Below are positions 1 through 7,007 of a DNA stretch of 33,155 bases, piece by piece. Source of the stretch: Planctomycetota bacterium (GTDB taxonomy: Bacteria > Planctomycetota > Phycisphaerae > Sedimentisphaerales > Anaerohalosphaeraceae); NCBI GenBank assembly GCA_021157685.1, contig JAGGWF010000035.1:1-33155 (forward strand). Reading direction: 5' to 3'. Made by a program: the position numbers and the translations under genes. Position 1 is the first letter of the stretch; each line of letters starts with the position of its first letter. Below the pieces are notes generated by a model. It saw only the letters and a list, made by a program, of their open reading frames with translations. It was not told the origin of the DNA and made no database searches.

Positions 1-1168
1 ACCAATAGGCCGTGGAGCATACATCATCAACCCGTTCAAAGTTCCCACTCTTATGGTCTTTTTTGTAATATCCTTTTTTGATCAATTCGCTTAAAGGCCC
101 GTCAGGATCAGAAGGTTCAATTTTTCCATCATTGCCAATTTGTTGTATTGTAACCTTGATGTCTCTGTTGAAATATATAGGGTCGCGTACATGAAAACGG
201 TAGTAAGAAACATACTGATCCTTAATCAGCGGCGCCCCCATCTCCTGCGCGTGAAATTGTCCCAACCCCCAGCCAGATCCGATATAGTCTTCGCTGCCTG
301 TACCGCATATCGTAGGATAGTCTTCGTCTCCATCGATGTACATTTTGACCTCTCCTTCGCCCCACCATACACCTTTTCCGGCGAATCTATCGACAAGGCC
401 GATATTGGCACCAAGGTATCGTCCCTTGCCCTTGACTCCGTCCAGAATGACATAATCTTCATACAGGGTTGTATTGAGATCCCGGCGGAACTGGGCATGG
501 AAATAGGGGCACTCTTCGTCAACTTCGTCACCCAGGGTATAGTCAACCTGGTAGAAAAACATCCCCTGGTCTTCTCCGGTTTCGTTGGTCACCGTCAATT
601 TCGCCTGTTTGGCAAAGGGCATGGGAAAATAACAGTTAAATCCCTTTCCTTCCGGCATGGTAATGTAAGCCGACTCATAGGCGACCGTACAACCATGGCT
701 GACACCAAAGAAATCTGATAAAGGAGCCTCTACAGACGGTGCTTGCTGGCCGTCCCAGTAAAATCTTAAAATCAGGTTTCGCATCTTAAGCGAACCGGTG
801 TTTTGAACGGTAATCCATATATGCCGGATCATCCCCGGGCCTTCGATGTCCGCGAAAGTATAGACCTGGTCCTTTTTGAGATTCCATAAACAAGGTAACC
901 CTTTTCGGCCATTGAGTTCTTTTCCTCCCTGACCTTTGGCGCCGGTTTTGTTTTCTGCGGTAACAGCCCGGCTGTGCAAGGTTGAACTGCATAAAGGGGT
1001 GCCTGACAATAAAATCTGATTTTGCATTTTAATGCCTCTCGTATTGTTATTGTTCTCAAATGAGTTTGAACAGCCGATATTGATCACCAAAACAGGTAAG
1101 ACCGCCAAAACAAAGCCGACAACATTGTAATGTACAGAATCAGCCCATCTTGTCTTTTTTTGCCTCAT
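1..1168 (-). CDS. GH172 (DUF2961) glycoside hydrolase, lipoprotein-like, 3' end beyond window
   Basis: The reading frame is open from the start codon to the window edge, giving 389 residues without a stop, so the C-terminus is missing. The protein carries the DUF2961 signature GTGSEDYIGSGWGLGQF at about residues 289-305; E293 in this motif is a candidate catalytic Glu. DUF2961 is now glycoside hydrolase family 172, whose characterised members act on alpha-D-fructofuranosyl and alpha-D-arabinofuranosyl linkages; the substrate here is unknown. The N-terminus is basic, then hydrophobic, and ends INIGCS, an imperfect lipobox suggesting export and possibly lipid anchoring at C33. The chosen start has GGAG nine bases upstream. 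An internal ATG at 1027 also has a good GAGAGG, but would remove the signal. It is the last visible gene of the sugar operon. Confidence 0.85.
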   Translation of the reverse strand, partial: MRQKKTRWADSVHYNVVGFVLAVLPVLVINIGCSNSFENNNNTRGIKMQNQILLSGTPLCSSTLHSRAVTAENKTGAKGQGGKELNGRKGLPCLWNLKKDQVYTFADIEGPGMIRHIWITVQNTGSLKMRNLILRFYWDGQQAPSVEAPLSDFFGVSHGCTVAYESAYITMPEGKGFNCYFPMPFAKQAKLTVTNETGEDQGMFFYQVDYTLGDEVDEECPYFHAQFRRDLNTTLYEDYVILDGVKGKGRYLGANIGLVDRFAGKGVWWGEGEVKMYIDGDEDYPTICGTGSEDYIGSGWGLGQFHAQEMGAPLIKDQYVSYYRFHVRDPIYFNRDIKVTIQQIGNDGKIEPSDPDGPLSELIKKGYYKKDHKSGNFERVDDVCSTAYW

Positions 1169-1291
1169 CCTAAAATTCTCCACTAAAAGTAATCGTCAAC
1201 GGATCTTTGCGATGTCTCGGACAACACACCCAAGATTGAAAACCTATCTTTAAATTTCCAATTCACTTATACAATAAATTCAAGGTTGTCA

Positions 1292-2239
1292 TTAATAACA
1301 CGGTATCATTTCGACATCAATGTCTTTTTGAATATCAAGCCAAGGTTTGATCCCGACCCATCCCCATGCTTTTGCGGTTGCCACTTTTACGCCCACCATA
1401 AGTTTTTGACCGATATCCGCAGGATGCGAAACGGACATATATCCGGCCAGCAGGTGATCTCCGCAACCCACCGTATGCACGACACAATGATGACTTTTAA
1501 TTCTGCAATAAAAGGCCTCCGTCTTTGTTACAGCCACGGCCCCCTGCCGTCCTAAACTGACAATGACAACTTTGACTCGATCACACAGTGTTTTGGCCGC
1601 GGCGATCACCTCATCGATGTCCTCGCCGATAGATTGATCTAAAAGCTCTGAAAGCTCTTGGAGATTAGGCTTTATGACGCCAATATTGCCACCGTTAATA
1701 ATTTTTCGAAGGGCACCGCCGGAGGTATCCACGATCAGGCTGGCACATTGACCACCTGCCTTTTTGATAAGGAAAAGGCATTCATCCTGAAGCACGCCTT
1801 CCGGCATGGAGCCAGCGAAAATAACGGCCGCCTGCGGATCCAGCCGGCCCTGAAGGTCTTGGCCCAATCGTGTTAAAGCCTCCTGCGTAACCAGCGTCTT
1901 TGGGGACCGCAGATGCAGTTCCCGGTTTCGGCGCGTATCGACAACTGTCACATTTTCCCGAGTTCGGCCCTTGACCACGGTAAAAGCAAGCTGAATAGAA
2001 TCCTGAAATCCAGACAATGCTTCGGTCATGTCCGAGTAATCTGCCGCCCCCCATAAACCGGCGGCCGTTGAGGGGACCGACAGCCACGCCAATGCCTTGC
2101 TAATGTTCAGCGCCTTGCCCGCAGGCACCCGTGTTTCAGATGCCATAACCGTATGGTCACCCCACTCGACCCCGTCGACATAACAAGTCCTATCCCATAC
2201 AGAATTGAAGCTTATGGTTACAATCTTCTTGGTATTCAT
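1292..2239 (-). CDS. PfkB-family sugar-phosphate kinase, LacC/FruK type
   Basis: This 315-residue cytoplasmic protein has the normal length of the 1-phosphofructokinase/tagatose-6-phosphate kinase branch of the PfkB (ribokinase-like) family. Visible landmarks are PAGKALNISKAL (about 39-50, the substrate lid region), FAGSMPEG (about 141-148), KPNLQELSELL (about 190-200), VSLGRQGA (about 227-234) and the anion-hole/catalytic motif GCGD (258-261), where D261 is the expected base. The usual motif is GAGD or GTGD, so the Cys is unusual but conservative in size. The branch phosphorylates hexose phosphates at C1 or C6 to give bisphosphates. It lies 22 bp after the DUF4432 gene, and a dehydrogenase and another kinase are upstream, which fits the last phosphorylation before an aldolase encoded elsewhere. 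The exact sugar cannot be read from sequence. Confidence 0.85.
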   Translation of the reverse strand: MNTKKIVTISFNSVWDRTCYVDGVEWGDHTVMASETRVPAGKALNISKALAWLSVPSTAAGLWGAADYSDMTEALSGFQDSIQLAFTVVKGRTRENVTVVDTRRNRELHLRSPKTLVTQEALTRLGQDLQGRLDPQAAVIFAGSMPEGVLQDECLFLIKKAGGQCASLIVDTSGGALRKIINGGNIGVIKPNLQELSELLDQSIGEDIDEVIAAAKTLCDRVKVVIVSLGRQGAVAVTKTEAFYCRIKSHHCVVHTVGCGDHLLAGYMSVSHPADIGQKLMVGVKVATAKAWGWVGIKPWLDIQKDIDVEMIPCY

Positions 2240-2261
2240 TCTTAAAACAGTTACCCTTTAA

Positions 2262-3323
2262 TTATTCTTCAAGTTCAGACATGATCTCTCGGATCAGGGC
2301 GAGATCTGAGGAAATCTGGATTTCCAAATGGTAATCTCTCGTTTCCCCCGGTTCAAGCATAATCAATGTGTTTTGCTGCCGGGCCTTGTTTTGACCGATC
2401 GGGGGATTGGTTCCAGGTTCCAGAGCACAGACATATTCCCCCTGTCCCCAGTGCTGCCAATTGGTTAAATGGGGAAGCTGGTTTTTCGGATATCTCATCA
2501 CCAGAGCCAGCGGCAATTTTCGATTGACCAAACCAACCTGACACATACCATCAGTATCCGGTTTCACATCAATAAATCCGCAGGACTCTCCACCGCCTTG
2601 ATGGCTCTTAAGCGGTTTTTGGCATTTTTTATAATCATGGTCGTTGTTAAACAGTTCATTGTCAAAATCCATCCCCCGGGATCGGCAGGTTCCCGTGTAA
2701 ACAATCTCCGTTCCCTCATCTACCAGCGGCCAGCCGAAATTACAGTGATACAGTATCATGTGAGGACAGGGGGTATTGCCCCGGTTGATAACTTCATCTG
2801 AGATTTTCATAGAAGACTTGCCCAGCGTACTTGTAATGGTTCTTCTTAGCTCCAGATGAGGGCCAAAAACTCTGGATTCCTTTATGATGGCAGTAATCGA
2901 CATATCCATTTGGCCGGATGATGGATCCGGCTGGATAACAGATTCCACTGCTGCGGGGATATTGCTGATTCTGCCATGTATCCCCCTCTCCTCAAGCTCA
3001 TCTTTTTCCGGACCACCAACATGCGAAAGCCCACAAGTAGTGACCAACCCTCCGGCAAAAGAATACAGCCACTCCAACCCTCTGTTAGCGTCCGGATGCG
3101 GGAATGTCTGACCCCCGTGGCTTAGCCAGGCCAGGTTATACTGATTGCAGGAGGCCTCGGTAATATCAAGACATCGATCGATCACCACCTTATAACGAAG
3201 CCCACTGCCGGTATTGACCCAAGCGATCCGCGAACCTCTGGCCGGTCCATTATCCAACACCGAAGTTTCAATGCCTCCGATCTGCTGAATATTGCCAATC
3301 TTGTCCTTCCAAAGTTCTGCCAT
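2262..3323 (-). CDS. DUF4432 aldose 1-epimerase-like protein
   Basis: This 353-residue cytoplasmic protein matches DUF4432, a branch of the galactose mutarotase-like beta-sandwich superfamily. Typical segments are GSGLRYKVVIDRCLDI (about 39-54), TTCGLSHVG (about 94-102), GIHGRISNIPA (about 113-123), HMILYHCNFGWPLVDEG and CALEPGTNPPIG near the C-terminus. The E in LEPGTNP is a likely active-site acid by analogy with mutarotases. The frame is open 19 codons further upstream to 3380, but the start at 3323 has AGGAG eight bases ahead and avoids running into the dehydrogenase gene, leaving an 11-bp gap. Some members of the superfamily act as sugar mutarotases or epimerases; the activity of DUF4432 itself is poorly defined. 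Its place between the dehydrogenase and the LacC-type kinase suggests it handles the same sugar. Confidence 0.85.
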   Translation of the reverse strand: MAELWKDKIGNIQQIGGIETSVLDNGPARGSRIAWVNTGSGLRYKVVIDRCLDITEASCNQYNLAWLSHGGQTFPHPDANRGLEWLYSFAGGLVTTCGLSHVGGPEKDELEERGIHGRISNIPAAVESVIQPDPSSGQMDMSITAIIKESRVFGPHLELRRTITSTLGKSSMKISDEVINRGNTPCPHMILYHCNFGWPLVDEGTEIVYTGTCRSRGMDFDNELFNNDHDYKKCQKPLKSHQGGGESCGFIDVKPDTDGMCQVGLVNRKLPLALVMRYPKNQLPHLTNWQHWGQGEYVCALEPGTNPPIGQNKARQQNTLIMLEPGETRDYHLEIQISSDLALIREIMSELEE

Positions 3324-3334
3324 AGTATCAACTC

Positions 3335-4627
3335 CTATAAATGCTGGTTCAAAAAATCTATTTCTTTTTTCTTGTCCCAATAACCCACCCTCTGAAGCGG
3401 GGTTTGTTTGATATGCGGATATAAAATCGCCTTGCCGTCAATCTTTGTTTCCTTGATCATTTTTAACACATCAATCGCATTATCCAGTGAACCAACCGCG
3501 GCCACATAATTGCCGGGGTCGATATCATTGTTATGGATCGCTTTTAATGTTGCGGTCATATCAGAGGGCTCTCCCCCGCTGGAACCGACCAACTTGATCT
3601 CCTGATAATGGACCTTCAGAGCATCCAACTGTAAGATGTGCTTGCCCTTGGGGAGGCCCCCGAAGAGATTGGCCACGCCACCGGCAGCCAATAATTCCAT
3701 CGCATGCTGCTGAACGGGATTAACACCCACGGCAAGGATCATATCATCGGCACCTCTGCCATCGGATTCCGACTTGACTATTGCATCCAGTTTATCCGGC
3801 AGGACACAGATCAGCTTAGTTCCCTTGTCTTTCGCTTTTGGGCCAATGCTTTTAACAACTTCATCAAGCCTTTCCTGCTGGAGATCAGATACGATCAAAA
3901 CGGCCGGGTTGTACCTCAGTGCCAGTTCTGCGTGTATCCTTCCCATGGCACCGGCGCCGATAACAACGGAAACACCCTCTTGCAGCAAACCAAGCTTGGG
4001 AACTCTGGAGGCGTGCGGACCGTCCTTTTGGATATGATAATTCCTGTCCTGAGCGGAAACGATACAACTGATCGGTTCTGCCATCGAGGCGGCAAAATAC
4101 GCCATATCATCATCAGGCAACGGCAGCATACAATCCGCTTTTAAGACCTCTTCCTGCACGACAATATATTGTGCCAAGTGCCCGCCAAGGGTGTAACCCA
4201 CCGCACATTTGTGCATATTTTCAACATCGGTGTACCTTTCCCTGTGGTTGATCGGATCAGCATCGACAGCCGGCTGAATGGCGAACCGCTGACCGACGCT
4301 GTATTTGTCTTTTAAATTACCACCAACCTTAACCAGTGTAATCGCACCTTCATCACCGAGAATAACCGGGTATTTAGCCATATCCCAGCCGCGAATGAAG
4401 GTGTGATCCAGTCCCTGGTCAACCAGCTTTAAAATGCTGGTGCAGACACCCGCCGCATCAACACGAGCCAGTATCTGGTCGGGGTTAATTTCCGGCACCG
4501 GAACCTGAGCTACTTTTAAGTTTTCAAATCCCCTGCCGCAAGCGATCACCGCCTGCATCACAGAGGGAACTTCATATTCTTTGACTTTTGAGAAATTGCT
4601 GTAAGAGTCCAATTTTTTCCCTTTCAT
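3335..4627 (-). CDS. Zinc-dependent medium-chain dehydrogenase, sorbitol/L-sorbose-1-phosphate reductase-like
   Basis: A 430-residue NAD(P)-dependent oxidoreductase of the MDR superfamily. The GroES-like zinc domain has GVCTS (C62), GDEG (residues 91-94, where many relatives have GHEG) and MAEPISC (E184); the Rossmann fold starts VVIGAGAMG (about 221-229). The four-cysteine structural zinc lobe of classical alcohol dehydrogenases is missing, with only HKC near residue 141. The Asp in place of the usual zinc-ligand His, together with the long N-terminus, recalls the SorE-type L-sorbose-1-phosphate reductase group, but I cannot confirm that by eye. The gene overlaps the preceding kinase by 4 bp (ATGA), so the two are translationally coupled. 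A plausible role is interconverting an alcohol and a keto group on a phosphorylated hexose or polyol made by that kinase. Confidence 0.82.
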   Translation of the reverse strand: MKGKKLDSYSNFSKVKEYEVPSVMQAVIACGRGFENLKVAQVPVPEINPDQILARVDAAGVCTSILKLVDQGLDHTFIRGWDMAKYPVILGDEGAITLVKVGGNLKDKYSVGQRFAIQPAVDADPINHRERYTDVENMHKCAVGYTLGGHLAQYIVVQEEVLKADCMLPLPDDDMAYFAASMAEPISCIVSAQDRNYHIQKDGPHASRVPKLGLLQEGVSVVIGAGAMGRIHAELALRYNPAVLIVSDLQQERLDEVVKSIGPKAKDKGTKLICVLPDKLDAIVKSESDGRGADDMILAVGVNPVQQHAMELLAAGGVANLFGGLPKGKHILQLDALKVHYQEIKLVGSSGGEPSDMTATLKAIHNNDIDPGNYVAAVGSLDNAIDVLKMIKETKIDGKAILYPHIKQTPLQRVGYWDKKKEIDFLNQHL

Positions 4628-5826
4628 TTGTTATGTTTATCATAAGGTCCGTAATAAACCAATTTGTCAGCACAATACTGCCAACCCATATCATTAACCG
4701 TCAACGAATTACGCGACATACAATCGTCATTGATCATCTCTAACGTTTTGGGCCAGTCTTCAATGCCGCTAAGCGTATCAACCTGGCGAACATTCTGCCA
4801 GCCCAGCACATTGGCCGCCTTGACACATTGAATCGGGCCAAGCCCTCTCAGAAAAGCTGTCAGGAACCCTGCGATCGTCGCATCGCCTGCGCCGTTAGCA
4901 GAACCAAACTCATCCGCCCTGTAGGAACCAGCCCATAGTTCTCTATCCGCCCAGCCATTAACTCCGCCAACTGAGGCGGTTAGAGTCCCTAAGGCAACCT
5001 TGCCTGCCGTTCGCAGATAATAACCATTGATGCCAAGCTTAATCGAAACAATCTTAACGCCTAAATCCAGCAGCACACCGGAAAGCATCGAGCAGTCATG
5101 CCCAGTGTAGCTAAGTACCGGATCCCGACCATTAGTCTGAGCTTTTCGCTTTTCAAATAAATCCCTGTCAAGCATATAAGCTAATTCTTCAACGCTTGGC
5201 AGAAAAATATCCACGAATGGCAAGACCCGCTTGAGAATCTTTTGCCAGTTTGCTTGCCCCGAATCACTATTCGGGTCCGGCAGAGTCATATCAAGACTTG
5301 TCACAACACCAAGTTCTTTAGCCTTTTTGAAAACCCTGAAAAGTTCATGACCCTCATTTTCATACATTTTCCGCATCAGAGTTGGATAGCCAAAGTGCAG
5401 CAAAGAACACCCCGACAAAGCATGATAGTCAATATCATCCGCTACAAAAGTGTCATTGGTTCCCGGGTGATGCAGAAATACCCTGTCAACACCGGGCAAA
5501 GCCAAAACAATACTGTAGGAGCTGCTTTGGCCAGACACCATCCTGAAAGCAACCGATCGGTCAAGCCCGATCCTGTTTCTGATGATCCTTCCAAACACAT
5601 CATCCCCCACTTTGCCATTGAGACAGACATCCATACCCAACCTGGCCATCGCAAGACCGGTATTGGAGACAGTCCCACCGGCGCCTATCACCGCTTCTTC
5701 GACATTAATCAGTTTGCCCGGAGTAAATATCCGGTCAAAACCACCGGCAAGCAACGGGTTAAAACCCGGTGTAATGTCAAGGCAAATATGTCCGGCAACC
5801 ATGGCCCTGATTGTTTTGTTTTCCAT
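4624..5826 (-). CDS. PfkB-family carbohydrate kinase
   Basis: This 400-residue kinase belongs to the PfkB/ribokinase family and is longer than ribokinase itself (about 300). It opens with MVAGHICLDITP (about 9-20), followed by IGAGGTVSNTGLAMARLG (about 47-64), PGVDRVFLHHPGTND (about 111-125), TSLDMTLPDPNS (about 176-187) and the catalytic motif GAGDATIAGFL with D315. It is a full-length paralogue of the kinase at 16054-17259: the same landmarks occur in the same order and spacing. The start codon lies one base after the stop of the 316-residue gene and the end overlaps the dehydrogenase by 4 bp, so it is firmly inside an operon. It most likely phosphorylates the incoming monosaccharide or polyol; the substrate is not evident. 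Confidence 0.88.
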   Translation of the reverse strand: MENKTIRAMVAGHICLDITPGFNPLLAGGFDRIFTPGKLINVEEAVIGAGGTVSNTGLAMARLGMDVCLNGKVGDDVFGRIIRNRIGLDRSVAFRMVSGQSSSYSIVLALPGVDRVFLHHPGTNDTFVADDIDYHALSGCSLLHFGYPTLMRKMYENEGHELFRVFKKAKELGVVTSLDMTLPDPNSDSGQANWQKILKRVLPFVDIFLPSVEELAYMLDRDLFEKRKAQTNGRDPVLSYTGHDCSMLSGVLLDLGVKIVSIKLGINGYYLRTAGKVALGTLTASVGGVNGWADRELWAGSYRADEFGSANGAGDATIAGFLTAFLRGLGPIQCVKAANVLGWQNVRQVDTLSGIEDWPKTLEMINDDCMSRNSLTVNDMGWQYCADKLVYYGPYDKHNK

Positions 5827-5827
5827 A

Positions 5828-6778
5828 CTAACCTTTGAAAAGTCCAGCTAACAATGGCATTCTCATAATCTCCTGGCCACGATAGAACCAATCGGTTGTC
5901 ATATCAGCGCTGCCCTTTGGAGGAACAAGACCTTTAGCGTATTTTGAGTTCACCGGGGGTTTGGCAATCACCAAGTCTAAGGGAACCGCTGAATTTTCAT
6001 TGACCACCGCCAATTGATTATTATCCGGATGGATATTGGTCCAACCGTGTGCACACGGACCAAAATCCGTTGTCGCCACATATAATTTTTCATTCTGATG
6101 AAGAACCACCGGCACCAGACCCTCGAATTCATCTTGGATCGCCTCTGGAATCTTAAACTCACCAGCCATTTCCTGGCCTCTATCGCAGGCAGCGTCAAGA
6201 TAAGGCCTGCTTTTGTTTACGGGATGGGCAAATGCCTTTGTTGAAATAAATATACAAAGCTTGCTCGCGTTGTGGTCGCTCATCATTGTAAAATCTTCAA
6301 ACTTTGCGGGAATCATATCAATATACCCCTTTTCCTGCCAAAGACTCTCGAAGCTTCGAGCGGGGTCTTTGATCATCACATAAGTCCAGTCGGGGACCCA
6401 AGTATCATTTGGGGCCTCGAAGCCGGACAAAATTGACCTTGCATCAGCCGTTCCAGACGGCACATCGTCGCCCCCGGAATAGACCTGGTTGTCAAACACA
6501 AACACATTATTGTGCCCGTGCTGAGGCAGCAACTCCGTCACCAACCCCTTGTTACAAACCGCATCGTTGATGCCGACATATATCGCAAGGGCTGTTTCGG
6601 GTACTTCAGGGATTAAATGAGCTAACTCAAGGCAGTTGATGTCCTCATCAGGAGTGAAATAGTGACAACAATCGGCCATTAAGTTATATGACTGCTTCAG
6701 AAAATCGGAGTACTGAGCTTCTGTACAAGGTGATCGATCAGGTATATCAAAAGCCCTTTTAATGTTCAGCTCATCCAT
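5828..6778 (-). CDS. Conserved-looking protein of unknown function, first gene of sugar operon
   Basis: I do not recognise this 316-residue protein. It has no signal peptide or membrane segment, is acidic and should be cytoplasmic. It contains several Cys and His residues (CCHYF near residue 38, FGPCAHGWTNIHPD at about 244-257, LLPQHGHNN near residue 84) that could bind a metal, and an aromatic-rich WVPDWTYVMIKD segment at about 147-158. The start has AAGGA ahead of it. It is the first gene of a compact run: its stop lies one base before the PfkB kinase start, and dehydrogenase, epimerase-like protein, second kinase and GH172 follow. Such coupling suggests an enzyme of the same pathway, for example an isomerase or lactonase, but that is only inference from position. 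Confidence 0.75.
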   Translation of the reverse strand: MDELNIKRAFDIPDRSPCTEAQYSDFLKQSYNLMADCCHYFTPDEDINCLELAHLIPEVPETALAIYVGINDAVCNKGLVTELLPQHGHNNVFVFDNQVYSGGDDVPSGTADARSILSGFEAPNDTWVPDWTYVMIKDPARSFESLWQEKGYIDMIPAKFEDFTMMSDHNASKLCIFISTKAFAHPVNKSRPYLDAACDRGQEMAGEFKIPEAIQDEFEGLVPVVLHQNEKLYVATTDFGPCAHGWTNIHPDNNQLAVVNENSAVPLDLVIAKPPVNSKYAKGLVPPKGSADMTTDWFYRGQEIMRMPLLAGLFKG

Positions 6779-6881
6779 CTGTGCTTTTCCTTAATATTAG
6801 TTTACCATTGTAGCCTGCTCATATTTTATACTATTAAGAGGCAAAGTAAAAGTTTCAATTTATATTTCTACTACTTGATTC

Positions 6882-6930
6882 AATGCCGGCACTGCTGTAT
6901 CAGCTTTGGGTCGAGGTTTTCCGGTCCAAG
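6882..6930 (-). pseudogene. PfkB kinase gene relic (internal fragment)
   Basis: A stretch of 49 bases between two genes matches 16833-16881, inside the kinase gene at 16054-17259, with only about four substitutions. Read on the minus strand it still encodes GPENLDPKLIQQCRH before a stop, against GPENLNPKLIQQCRH in the intact kinase. Similarity fades within a few bases on either side. It is therefore a decayed leftover of a kinase gene, or a small segmental copy, in the 229-bp gap upstream of the sugar operon. The rest of this gap (6779-6881 and 6931-7007) is AT-rich and shows nothing else I can name. Confidence 0.8.
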
Positions 6931-7007
6931 ACTTCATCGAGTCAATTCATAAAAACACCCTTTTCTTTCATCGTAATATTTGTTTGAAATACAAAACTTG
7001 ATAGTGG

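Noticed and set aside
140-718. 192-residue plus-strand open frame
   Set aside because: It is antisense to the GH172 gene, whose minus-strand frame carries clear family motifs; the plus-strand protein has no recognisable features.
3704-4144. 146-residue plus-strand open frame
   Set aside because: It lies fully inside the dehydrogenase gene on the other strand and lacks a ribosome site or family features.
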